A stretch of DNA of 8,131 bases, taken from NCBI GenBank assembly GCA_023252015.1, contig JAHEXS010000010.1, forward strand, positions 9,544 through 17,674, in the 5' to 3' direction. Below, piece after piece: positions 1-6,282 of the stretch. The notes beneath the pieces are model-generated. The model did no database searches. It was not told the origin of the DNA and saw nothing but the letters and a program-made list of their open reading frames with translations. The DNA comes from Candidatus Nitrosotenuis sp. (lineage in GTDB: Archaea > Thermoproteota > Nitrososphaeria > Nitrososphaerales > Nitrosopumilaceae). The position numbers and the translations under genes are program-made. The first letter of the stretch is position 1. Each line of letters begins with the position of its first letter.

Positions 1-1
1 C

Positions 2-493
2 AACTGGAAAATAGCAATACTTGGCGATGGGCGACTTGCGCAGCTTGTTGCACGAGCCCTGAGGCTTTCATGTCATGATATTACATGCTATGGACACCAT
101 GCAAGAAAGACTGGGCTTTTGCAAAAAATCGGAATCAAGACCAAATCCGCAATAGAAAGTTCTGATGAGCATACATTTGATGTTGTAGTGGAGGCAACTG
201 GCAACGAATCTGGATTCTTGGATACTATAAGACTGGTAAGGCCACGTGGAACAGTGGTTCTGAAATCAACCCTATCTTCACAAAACAAGCTTGACATCTC
301 GCTTGCCGTAGTAAACGAGATAACTTTTGTCGGCTCTAGGTGCGGACCATTCAGACCTGCCATAAATGCACTGGCAACTGGTCTGGTATCAGTTGACGAT
401 CTGATTGATGCGGTGTACCCAATTGACAGATATATTCAAGCATTTGAACACGCTGGAAAACCGGACGTTCTTAAAATTCTTCTGGAATCATAG
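2..493 (+). CDS. MDR-family zinc-dependent alcohol dehydrogenase-like protein, C-terminal part (5' end outside window)
   Basis: The frame is open from base 2 with no start codon, so this is the last 163 residues of a longer protein that begins upstream. The visible part is the nucleotide-binding half of a medium-chain dehydrogenase/reductase: a beta strand followed by the glycine motif GDGRLAQL near the fragment's residue 8, then FDVVVEATG and RLVRPRGTVVLKST, and later VNEITFVGSRCGPF. This string of motifs is typical of the 'MDR-like' alcohol dehydrogenase subgroup whose Rossmann fold reads GDGKLG. The catalytic zinc domain would be upstream and cannot be checked, so substrate and metal content are unknown. 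Its stop codon lies 2 bp from the stop of the convergent gene that follows. No terminator hairpin separates them. The family call is solid; the reaction (NAD(P)-dependent alcohol or sugar-alcohol oxidation) is inferred from the family. Confidence 0.85.
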   Translation, partial: NWKIAILGDGRLAQLVARALRLSCHDITCYGHHARKTGLLQKIGIKTKSAIESSDEHTFDVVVEATGNESGFLDTIRLVRPRGTVVLKSTLSSQNKLDISLAVVNEITFVGSRCGPFRPAINALATGLVSVDDLIDAVYPIDRYIQAFEHAGKPDVLKILLES

Positions 494-495
494 AA

Positions 496-840
496 TCAGA
501 ATAGACCGTACTTGCTTGATTCCATTTCTTCCTTTATGGCAAATTTTACTTTGAGATTTTTCTGTTTCATTTTTTCAGATAGCCATGACAGGAATTTTTT
601 CTCAAGGCCTTTTCCCTTTAGGCGGGAAAACTCCTTACCCTTTTGGTCTGCAAATTTTTGTACCATGCCAGATTTTACAGACACGACATAAAAGTGCCAG
701 CCAAATGCAAACTCTGAATCAGTCACAACAAAGCAGTCATTTTCATGTACCATTTCTTCCATTAGGGTGAGGGTTGATGTGATTTCCTTGCTTGACTTGT
801 CATAATCTGTAGCGGATACATTGATGTGGATTCTTTCCAT
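496..840 (-). CDS. Hypothetical small protein (114 aa), not recognised
   Basis: I do not recognise this protein. From the ATG at 838-840 it has 114 residues, starting MERIHINVSATDYDKSS. It is mixed acidic and lysine-rich, with no signal peptide or membrane segment, a central aromatic stretch (SEFAFGWHFYVVSV) and a helical lysine-rich C-terminal half (SWLSEKMKQKNLKVKFAIKEE). The frame can be extended to a TTG at 861. I prefer the ATG because a TATA-like stretch at 861-868 lies about 25 bp upstream of it, as expected for a leaderless archaeal transcript, and would overlap the coding region if TTG were used. It lies 34 bp downstream of the methyltransferase gene on the same strand, so co-transcription is also possible. 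The composition and clean open frame suggest a real gene; the function is unknown. Confidence 0.65.
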   Translation of the reverse strand: MERIHINVSATDYDKSSKEITSTLTLMEEMVHENDCFVVTDSEFAFGWHFYVVSVKSGMVQKFADQKGKEFSRLKGKGLEKKFLSWLSEKMKQKNLKVKFAIKEEMESSKYGLF

Positions 841-860
841 GGAATGTATGTGGGATTTCA

Positions 861-868
861 AAATAAAA
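861..868 (-). promoter_or_regulatory. Possible TATA box for the 496-840 gene
   Basis: On the minus strand this reads TTTTATTT, centred about 25 bp upstream of the ATG at 840. That is the spacing for a leaderless archaeal start. It lies in the 34-bp gap after the methyltransferase gene. AT-rich octamers are common here, so the call is weak. Confidence 0.3.
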
Positions 869-874
869 GCCTGA

Positions 875-1711
875 CTACTTTATTAGATGTTTTACCTCTA
901 TGCCAAAGAAGTTCTGCATTATCTCCATGTAGCTTTTGATGGGAGTGGGTATTTCATCCGTACAAGACAGGCCGAGGTTTTTTGCATTTATCCAAATTAG
1001 TAGCGTCTGGAGTATGGTAAGGAACCTGTCGTTTCCTGCATCTGGCGATCCAATTGCCTTTGTATATCTTTCCGCATGCTCCCATGCTGTGGAAAAGTCA
1101 ATGCATTCGGTTTCAAATATTGCGATTAGCTGCTCTTTGAGACTTTTTGCCTGTTTGAATGGAGTCTGAAACATCAGATATGGAAAATCTACTTTGGCTG
1201 GCAAAAATCCAGGTAGCGGATCAAATATCGTGATTATCTTGCAGTTTTTCAGTTTCATAAATTTCTCCATCATGGATTCGATTATTCCGGTGTCTGAAAA
1301 CCAAAAAAGAATTACACTTGCATCGGATAGGTCTGACTCCAAAATGTCTTGGCATCTGAATTCAGAATTTTCCAATTTTGCAACTTCTTCTGCCTGCAAA
1401 ATTTTGTCAACATTGGAATCAATTCCAACTGCTTTTTTGACACCAAACTCTTTTAGCGCAATTGCTATTCCGTTTCCAGTGCCGCACCCAAGGTGATAAA
1501 ATACGTCGTCCTTTCCAAGGTCTGCCAGTTTGAAAACATCCCTGATTGAGTCGTCTAGCAGCTGGATTTCTTCGCCAGTAATGATGGATTCCGGGAGTGA
1601 TGAAATGTATTCCTCAATTTTCACAACATGGACTGGTTGATTCAGAAATTTATAAATGCGAGCGAGAAAATCTGAACCCTTCAGGGTTGGGATGAAGTGA
1701 TCTGTAGACAA
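875..1711 (-). CDS. Class I SAM-dependent methyltransferase
   Basis: This 278-residue protein has a class I methyltransferase core. Motif I FYHLGCGTGNG (residues 71-81) binds S-adenosylmethionine. VGIDSN (95-100) supplies the acidic ribose-binding residue D98. CQDIL (120-124) is the motif III region, and VILFWFS (133-139) is the strand that normally carries motif IV, although the usual (D/N)PP(Y/F) catalytic motif is missing. An N-terminal helical region of about 65 residues precedes the core. The order 'helices, then DDVFYHLGCGTGNG' is loosely like DOT1-type lysine methyltransferases, but this is not enough to assign a substrate. The start is TTG at 1711; an upstream in-frame stop (TGA, 1727-1729) limits any extension, and a GTG at 1624 is the next candidate. 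The upstream DNA is insertion-sequence debris, and I see no clear promoter or ribosome site. The small unknown gene follows on the same strand. Confidence 0.8.
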   Translation of the reverse strand: MSTDHFIPTLKGSDFLARIYKFLNQPVHVVKIEEYISSLPESIITGEEIQLLDDSIRDVFKLADLGKDDVFYHLGCGTGNGIAIALKEFGVKKAVGIDSNVDKILQAEEVAKLENSEFRCQDILESDLSDASVILFWFSDTGIIESMMEKFMKLKNCKIITIFDPLPGFLPAKVDFPYLMFQTPFKQAKSLKEQLIAIFETECIDFSTAWEHAERYTKAIGSPDAGNDRFLTILQTLLIWINAKNLGLSCTDEIPTPIKSYMEIMQNFFGIEVKHLIK

Positions 1712-1745
1712 ACGATAGGTACTAGTTCAACCAGAATGGTTTTAG

Positions 1746-2034
1746 GCAAAAACACACCTTAAAACAATCATTGCAAAAAACACTACAATGTTCGAGATGT
1801 GGCAACATGGTTCCAAAATCTTTGGCAGTTAGAATTCATAGGTGTAGTGTATGTAATCTTGTTTTGGACAGAGACCATAATGCAGCAATCAATATTTTGA
1901 AAAAAGGATTAGATATTTTTGGACCGTCGCCTCAAGCGACTATATCATTACTACAGGAACTGCGGGAAGTTACGCCTGTGGAAATCACAACGAGGTCAAG
2001 GAAACAGGAAGCCATTATCTTTAGCGAATGGTAG
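1746..2034 (+). pseudogene. tnpB: TnpB (IS200/IS605 OrfB) C-terminal remnant, truncated and frameshifted
   Basis: This is the tail of a TnpB-type RNA-guided nuclease. It shows the zinc ribbon CSRCGNMVPKSL then HRCSVCNLVLD (two CxxC pairs), directly followed by DRDHNAAINIL, which carries the third RuvC catalytic aspartate, and a typical C-terminal EVTPVEI segment. Everything before the zinc ribbon is gone: no OrfB helix-turn-helix domain and no RuvC-I or RuvC-II motifs. The frame continuing the zinc ribbon upstream reads as nonsense, whereas the frame one base earlier reads AKNTT immediately before it, as expected in this family (PKNTT-x-CSxCG). I therefore infer a frameshift at about 1785-1788. 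A TTG at 1771 could open the visible 87-codon frame but has no support as a real start. The remnant cannot encode a working nuclease. Confidence 0.85.
2011..2032 (+). repeat. Imperfect terminal hairpin of the IS right end
   Basis: CCATT (2012-2016) pairs with AATGG (2027-2031) and C2019 with G2024 around a TTTA loop. G2011 can wobble-pair with T2032. Positions 2017-2018 (AT) face CG at 2025-2026. Changing AT to CG would make an unbroken 8-bp stem, which suggests two substitutions in the left arm since insertion. Confidence 0.5.
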
Positions 2035-2035
2035 T

Positions 2036-2308
2036 TCACTCTCTTATGCCTTCAAGTGCGGACACTGCCTGCCACAGGGTGACTCGCACGTACGATGGTA
2101 TGTTTGGATCCTGTGATACGTCGTCAAGCTGGCTGATTGCATTTGCTGCGCGTACTGATATGGAGTCCTGGCTTGCTTTTAGGCTTGAAATCAAGTCGGT
2201 GAGATGTTTTTTGATGTTCTTTGGGGTTGTTGGGTTTGCCACCACCTGCGTTAGTGTCTGTATTGCCTGATCAAACGATGTTTGATTTTGTGCCTTTTTG
2301 TCTACCAT
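2036..2308 (-). CDS. UPF0147 family protein
   Basis: This 90-residue, probably all-helical soluble protein matches the archaeal UPF0147 family in length and pattern: ANPTTPKNIKKHLTDLI (residues 24-40) corresponds to the family's 'DPTVPRNIR' segment, VRAANAISQLDDVSQDPNIP to 'VRxxxAIxxLDExSNDPNMP', and a terminal helix reads LWQAVSALEGI. The function of the family is unknown; it is widely kept in archaea. The ATG start (2306-2308) is supported by a TATA box centred about 32 bp upstream, implying a very short leader. The stop codon (TGA, complement of 2036-2038) lies inside the apparent end of the neighbouring insertion-sequence remnant, so the last residue or two may have been altered by the insertion. 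It is on the same strand as the upstream Rieske gene but appears to have its own promoter. Confidence 0.88.
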   Translation of the reverse strand: MVDKKAQNQTSFDQAIQTLTQVVANPTTPKNIKKHLTDLISSLKASQDSISVRAANAISQLDDVSQDPNIPSYVRVTLWQAVSALEGIRE

Positions 2309-2335
2309 AGCCGATCAAGTATTGATAGTGACTGG

Positions 2336-2343
2336 TTTAAAAA
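2336..2343 (-). promoter_or_regulatory. TATA box for the UPF0147 gene, overlapping a T-tract
   Basis: The minus strand reads CTTTTTAAACC, a good archaeal TATA element, centred about 32 bp before the ATG at 2308. That predicts a leader of only a few bases. The five Ts lie just after the Rieske stop codon and could also end transcription of the upstream operon, since archaeal polymerase terminates at T-tracts. Confidence 0.55.
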
Positions 2344-2351
2344 GTGTGCAC

Positions 2352-2732
2352 TTAGACTTCTACAAAAACGCTGTCTGATTCTACAACTATTTGATATGAT
2401 TTTAGATCTCTTATTTTGGCTGGAAACTTTTCAAGCTTGCCTGTTGTGCAATTGAACTTGGCTCCATGCCATCCGCACGTTATGATTCCTCCCTCAAGTG
2501 TTCCCTCTGCAAGGCTTGCTCCGGCATGTGTGCACGTGTCATCGCATGCATAATAGTTACCATCGATATTTGCAACAAGAATGTCGCGTCCGTCTATTGC
2601 TACTTTTTGCATTGAACCTGGAGGCATGTCTGATTTTTTTCCAACAATTATCTTGCCCACATCATGGGGTGATTTCAATTCATTAATAATTTTATGGACT
2701 CTGGCGCAGAATCTAGATGTCAGGTAGTTCAC
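2352..2732 (-). CDS. Rieske [2Fe-2S] ferredoxin
   Basis: A soluble one-domain Rieske protein of up to 126 residues. The cluster ligands are clear: C67-T-H69 in CTHAGASLAEG and C86-G-W-H89 in CGWHGAKF, 16 residues apart, which fits the family spacing. The extra disulfide cysteines of high-potential cytochrome bc1-type Rieske proteins are absent (CTHAG and CGWH instead of CTHLGC and CPCH). There is no signal peptide or anchor, so this resembles the low-potential ferredoxins that pass electrons to oxygenases or reductases. No such partner is visible here. The GTG start at 2732 overlaps the stop of the FAH gene by 4 nt (GTGA), which favours translational coupling. The first 24 or so residues are not typical of the family; a GTG at 2660 would give 102 residues, the more usual size, with an AT-rich box about 29 bp upstream. 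The start is therefore uncertain. Confidence 0.9.
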   Translation of the reverse strand: MNYLTSRFCARVHKIINELKSPHDVGKIIVGKKSDMPPGSMQKVAIDGRDILVANIDGNYYACDDTCTHAGASLAEGTLEGGIITCGWHGAKFNCTTGKLEKFPAKIRDLKSYQIVVESDSVFVEV

Positions 2733-3592
2733 TGCACGAACCGTACTGTGTTTTCTATTTTCCCAAGGCTTTGGATTTCCATCTCTATTTTATCGCCGTC
2801 TTGCAGGAAGATTGCATCTGGCTTGTTTAGCATCACACCTGCAGGTGTTCCGGTAGATATGATGTCGCCTTTTTCAAGTGTCATGACCCTGCTCAGCTTT
2901 GATATGATTGATGGGATCTTGATGAACATGTTTGATGTCGAAGAATCCTGCCTCATTTGACCGTTGATTTTGGTTGTCAGTTTTAGGTTTTGTGGGTTTG
3001 CGATTTCATCAGCTGTGGTGATCCACGGGCCGCAAGGTGCAAACGTGTCAAATCCCTTTGCACGTCCAAACTGCTTGTCTTGTGCCTGAACGTCCCGTGC
3101 AGAGACGTCATTTAGAATCATGTATCCGAAAATCGTTCCCATGGAATCCTTTTCGTCTACGTTTTTGCAGTTTTTTCCAATTACTAGTGCAAGCTCTACC
3201 TCATAGTCAAGATGTTTTACAAAATTCGGGCAAACTATCTCGGAGTTTGTTCCGATTAAGGTGGTTCTTGGAATTAGTACTATGGCAGGATCGACTGGTG
3301 GTTCTAGGTTTTGCTCTTTTGCGTGATCGATATAGTTGAATGCAAGACAAATTGTCTTTGGCGGATTTGGAATTGGCGCAAGAATTTTTGCATCGGATAG
3401 ATTCGCACCATAGTCAAGCTGTGGCTTTTGAGACATTACCTCGTCATACCAACCGTCAAACAAAAATTCCTTGATTCCAAGCGGAATTGGAATTCCTGTC
3501 TTTGCCATTATCTCTTCTTTTGTTGCAATCTTATTGTCCTTGACAAATCCATATGTCTCCTTGTTGTTTATCAAAAATCTGCCTATCTTCAT
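2729..3592 (-). CDS. Fumarylacetoacetate hydrolase (FAH) family protein
   Basis: A 287-residue FAH-superfamily protein, which in this group hydrolyses, decarboxylates or isomerises 2-oxo acids using Mg2+ or Mn2+. The divalent-metal ligands are visible as E131 and E133 in LDYEVELALVIGK and D162 in ILNDVSARD. The lid dyad H90/E93 lies in NYIDHAKEQ, and K179 in AKGFDTFAPCGPW matches the conserved lysine region. STGTPAGV near the C-terminus is also typical. The first 70 residues form the usual small N-terminal domain. One deviation: the family's FxKP loop before the metal site reads VLIPRT here, so its lysine is lost. The ATG start at 3592 lies 6 bp after the glutamyl-tRNA synthetase stop, and the end overlaps the Rieske gene. 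Substrate is unknown; acylpyruvase, oxaloacetate decarboxylase or an aromatic-ring-cleavage hydrolase are all possible. Confidence 0.9.
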   Translation of the reverse strand: MKIGRFLINNKETYGFVKDNKIATKEEIMAKTGIPIPLGIKEFLFDGWYDEVMSQKPQLDYGANLSDAKILAPIPNPPKTICLAFNYIDHAKEQNLEPPVDPAIVLIPRTTLIGTNSEIVCPNFVKHLDYEVELALVIGKNCKNVDEKDSMGTIFGYMILNDVSARDVQAQDKQFGRAKGFDTFAPCGPWITTADEIANPQNLKLTTKINGQMRQDSSTSNMFIKIPSIISKLSRVMTLEKGDIISTGTPAGVMLNKPDAIFLQDGDKIEMEIQSLGKIENTVRFVQ

Positions 3593-3598
3593 GATATG

Positions 3599-5302
3599 TC
3601 ACTTGTGTGTATAGATTGCCTGTAAAACCGAATCCTTTCTGCAGTATCCAAATCTTACAAATTGGATTTCCTTTCCCTCTTTTAATTGTGAATAATGTGA
3701 TTCCACAAATACGTCGATTTCCTCAAGACTTTTTTCGTTGAATACCTCTCCGATAAACAGCTGGCTTGGAATCAGAATTTTTATTTTTTGCGCATCCTTT
3801 TGCACTACCCACTGGACCTTTGGGATTTGCGCTTTCAATTCATCTCCGATGTAGTTTCCCTCAAGCGGTTCTGTCTTTGTTATCTGGACATTTCCAAGTC
3901 CCATGAATCTCAACTCGTCTCCTATTTTGAGATTTTTTATGTCTTCAGATTCTATGTATAGATTCTCATCTAGAGTGATTTGCCTTGTGCCGATGTCCTT
4001 TGTTGGATGGTTTGGCATAGTTATGGTATGTGGCATGCCTAAAATTCTGATTTTTACGGGGTTTTTGACCATGTGGAGTCGGATGCTGTCAGAGTCTATA
4101 ATTTTTCGATTTAGAGATTCCAGAGTATCAAATGGTGCAAGCGTGTCCGCCTTTGTAAATCCCAACGACAGGACAAACTTTCTGATTGCTTCTGGTGTGA
4201 TTCCTCGCCTTTTTAGTGCCTCTAGTGTTGGGAGTCTTGGGTCGTCATATCCTGATACTTTACACTCTTCAATTAACGGACGTAGTATTCTCTTTGATAC
4301 TGGCATTCCCTCAAATCCTAATCTTGAAAATTCTATGACCTTTGGTTTGCGCATTTTTAATGCGTCCAAAATGGTATAGTACAATTCGTTTCTCAATTCG
4401 TATTCTTTGGTTCTAAACGCGTGGGTCACACCGTCAATGCTGTCCTCTATTGCAACTGAAAAATCATAGCTCGGCCAGACTCGGTACCTGTCTGAAAGTA
4501 TCGGATGCTTCGCCTCTATGATTCTGCACATGACGGGATCGCGCATTACTGTGTTTTCGGATTTCATATCTCCTCGGAATCTGACTATTGCCTCGCCCTG
4601 CTTGTATTTTGAAAACATTTTTTCCCATCTCTCTAAATTCTGTTCCAATTTGCCAAGACTGCACTTGCAAGCTTTCATCTCTCTTCTGTTTGCACTAACT
4701 GTTTCCTGCTTGCATGTGCACAGATATGCGAATCCGCCGTTGATTAATTCAAGACATTTTTTGTATAACAGTTCGATGTCGTCTGACGTGTTTTTGACCC
4801 TGTCGTATTTTACGCCAAGCCAGTCAAGTCCTACCTTGATTGCCGCATAATATTCAAGTCGTTCTGCTTCTGGATTTGTATCATCAAATCGCAAAATGAG
4901 TTTTCCGCCGTACATTTTTGCATATTCCTCATCAATTATTGCAGCCTTTGCATGACCAATGTGCGGATATCCGTTTGGTTCTGGAGGAAATCTCGTTATC
5001 ACATTCCCTTGTTGTGCACCTTCAAGTGGCGGCAGGCCTTCACGCTCTTCTTTTTTTGGCTTTTCCACCAATAGATCAGGAAATTCTTTTTCAATTTCGG
5101 ATTTTTGCTGCTCAAATGGTATCTGGTTTATGGAATTTACTATGCTCGAAATTACTGGCGCAATTTCCTTTACCTGGCTTCGCAATTCTGGAATTGTGCC
5201 TAGTGCTTTTGAGAGAATGATCTTGTCCTGGGTTTTTCCTTCATGCTCGATTGCGTTTTGCAGCGCTAGTTTTCGTATCTTTTCTTTTATGGCATCATCC
5301 AA
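3599..5302 (-). CDS. gltX: Glutamyl-tRNA synthetase (archaeal type)
   Basis: A full-length (567 aa) class I synthetase that charges tRNA with glutamate in the cytoplasm. Archaeal enzymes are normally non-discriminating: they also make Glu-tRNAGln, which GatDE amidates. An N-terminal helical region of about 95 residues, typical of archaeal and eukaryotic GluRS, precedes the catalytic fold. ITRFPPEPNGYPHIGHAKA contains the HIGH motif (114-117), and MPVSKR (333-338) is the KMSKS-equivalent loop in its archaeal form. CTC at 195-197 and CKC at 212-214 form a likely zinc knuckle. The C-terminal third is the beta-barrel anticodon-binding region seen in GlnRS-like enzymes, as expected. The start is TTG at 5302, chosen because an AGGAG ribosome site lies 9 nt upstream and the N-terminus MDDAIKEKIRKLALQNA aligns with the family. 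It follows the GGPP synthase stop by 2 bp. Confidence 0.96.
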   Translation of the reverse strand: MDDAIKEKIRKLALQNAIEHEGKTQDKIILSKALGTIPELRSQVKEIAPVISSIVNSINQIPFEQQKSEIEKEFPDLLVEKPKKEEREGLPPLEGAQQGNVITRFPPEPNGYPHIGHAKAAIIDEEYAKMYGGKLILRFDDTNPEAERLEYYAAIKVGLDWLGVKYDRVKNTSDDIELLYKKCLELINGGFAYLCTCKQETVSANRREMKACKCSLGKLEQNLERWEKMFSKYKQGEAIVRFRGDMKSENTVMRDPVMCRIIEAKHPILSDRYRVWPSYDFSVAIEDSIDGVTHAFRTKEYELRNELYYTILDALKMRKPKVIEFSRLGFEGMPVSKRILRPLIEECKVSGYDDPRLPTLEALKRRGITPEAIRKFVLSLGFTKADTLAPFDTLESLNRKIIDSDSIRLHMVKNPVKIRILGMPHTITMPNHPTKDIGTRQITLDENLYIESEDIKNLKIGDELRFMGLGNVQITKTEPLEGNYIGDELKAQIPKVQWVVQKDAQKIKILIPSQLFIGEVFNEKSLEEIDVFVESHYSQLKEGKEIQFVRFGYCRKDSVLQAIYTHK

Positions 5303-5304
5303 TT

Positions 5305-6282
5305 CTAAAGGCTCCTTTTTACAACAAAATCAAGTAATGAGATCAATTCCTCTTTTGCAGCACCAGAATATGGTGCCAGTGACTTGATTGCCTTTCCTGC
5401 ATACTGCAACGCCTCATTTCTTACGTCTTTTTCAATTTCCAAAGAACGTATCGCATTTACTGCATCGTTTATCTGTTTTTTTGTAGCCTTTGCATTCCCA
5501 AAGACATCTAGGATTAGTTTCTTTGATTTTTTATCCGCCTTTTGTATTGCAAGCAAGATGGGTAATGATTTTTTCCCCTCACGCAAGTCATTACCAACTG
5601 GTTTTTTTGTAATCTTTGGATCGCCCAGTACTCCGATGTAATCATCGGTTATCTGAAATGCCACGCCGAGGTTTCTTCCAAACGACGCTAAATTCAAAAT
5701 ATCTTTTTCATTTCCCTTTGCGCAAATTGCGCCCATTGCGCATGATACCTCAAAGAGGGCAGATGTCTTTTTTTCTACCATTCTGATATATTCTAATTTT
5801 GTTGGAATTTTTTTCCCTTCTGCCATTTTTATATCAAGTACTTGACCTTCGCACACATCTACACATGCTTTTGCCAGCCTTACCACCAAAAGGCTGGATG
5901 TGTTTTTGTCTTTTACATTGTCTATCGATATTGTCTCAAATGCCTTTGAAAACAAAACGTCCCCAGCCAAAATGGCAAGCGGCATGCCAAATTTAGTGTG
6001 AACAGTTGGAACGCCATGGCGCATCTCATCATTATCCATTATATCATCATGAACTAAGGTGAAATTGTGTATCATTTCTATTGCTGCCCCCGCAGGTAGG
6101 GTATCTTTGATGGTACCACCAAGCATCTGGCAGCTCTTGATCACTAAATATGGTCGAAGGCGCTTTCCGCCATTTACTATTAGATGTGCAGCTGCAGAAT
6201 ACAGTTCGTTTGGTTTTCCATCAAGTCTTGCGCTCAAATACTTGTTTACAGCCTTTGCATTTTTTGGCAGAGTAGATGTCAA
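5305..6282 (-). CDS. Geranylgeranyl diphosphate synthase (short-chain trans-prenyltransferase)
   Basis: A 325-residue polyprenyl synthase that adds IPP units to an allylic diphosphate. Motifs appear in the expected order: GGKRLRP (38-44), the first Asp-rich motif DDIMD (79-83) followed by RHG, EGQ (145-147), KKTSALF around K172/T173, and the second Asp-rich motif DDYIG (213-217). Phe74, five residues before the first Asp-rich motif, is the position that limits chain length in archaeal type I GGPP synthases, so the product is probably C20, the precursor of archaeal ether lipids including GDGTs. Chain length could still differ, and only an assay would settle it. The TTG start at 6282 overlaps the isomerase stop (TTGA) and has GGAG 9 nt upstream. 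An in-frame TAA about 18 nt upstream excludes a longer form. The neighbours are earlier steps of the same pathway. Confidence 0.93.
   Translation of the reverse strand: MTSTLPKNAKAVNKYLSARLDGKPNELYSAAAHLIVNGGKRLRPYLVIKSCQMLGGTIKDTLPAGAAIEMIHNFTLVHDDIMDNDEMRHGVPTVHTKFGMPLAILAGDVLFSKAFETISIDNVKDKNTSSLLVVRLAKACVDVCEGQVLDIKMAEGKKIPTKLEYIRMVEKKTSALFEVSCAMGAICAKGNEKDILNLASFGRNLGVAFQITDDYIGVLGDPKITKKPVGNDLREGKKSLPILLAIQKADKKSKKLILDVFGNAKATKKQINDAVNAIRSLEIEKDVRNEALQYAGKAIKSLAPYSGAAKEELISLLDFVVKRSL
5312..5316 (-). promoter_or_regulatory. Ribosome binding site setting the TTG start of gltX
   Basis: The minus strand reads AAAAGGAGCC with AGGAG ending 9 nt before the TTG at 5302. It lies inside the last codons of the GGPP synthase gene, as expected within an operon, and supports the non-ATG start. 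Confidence 0.6.

Larger units (their letters stand above)
1746..2039 (+). mobile_element. Decayed right part of an IS200/IS605-family element
   Basis: The tnpB tail ends in what looks like the element's right end: GAAGCC, then an imperfect hairpin CCATT...TTTA...AATGG (2012-2031), then TAGTTCAC. In this family the right end is usually a subterminal hairpin overlapping the 3' end of tnpB, often with a CTTTAG loop and TAGTTCAC-like tail. A second perfect 5-bp stem, GTCGC-CTCAA-GCGAC, lies at 1926-1940. No left end, tnpA transposase or 5' part of tnpB is visible, and the methyltransferase gene starts about 35 bp to the left. TAGTTCA also occurs at 1723-1729, next to the left edge of the remnant; this may be chance. 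The element is dead by itself. Confidence 0.65.

Noticed and set aside
1771..2034. Intact small zinc-ribbon protein of 87 residues starting at TTG 1771
   Set aside because: The zinc ribbon is followed by the RuvC-III motif and preceded by the rest of a TnpB motif in another frame, and it lies at an IS right end. It is best read as a tnpB fragment.
1723..2038. TAGTTCA at 1723-1729 and 2032-2038 as flanking direct repeats from transposition
   Set aside because: IS200/IS605 elements do not make target-site duplications, and 7-base matches within 300 bp are expected by chance. It is mentioned only as a possible deletion trace.
3903..4379. 158-codon plus-strand open frame
   Set aside because: It is fully antisense to gltX, whose catalytic motifs are intact. 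Its composition (many Ser, Phe and Arg) is that of a shadow frame.
4959..5387. 142-codon plus-strand open frame across the gltX/GGPP synthase junction
   Set aside because: It is antisense to two well-supported genes and has no recognisable domain or promoter.
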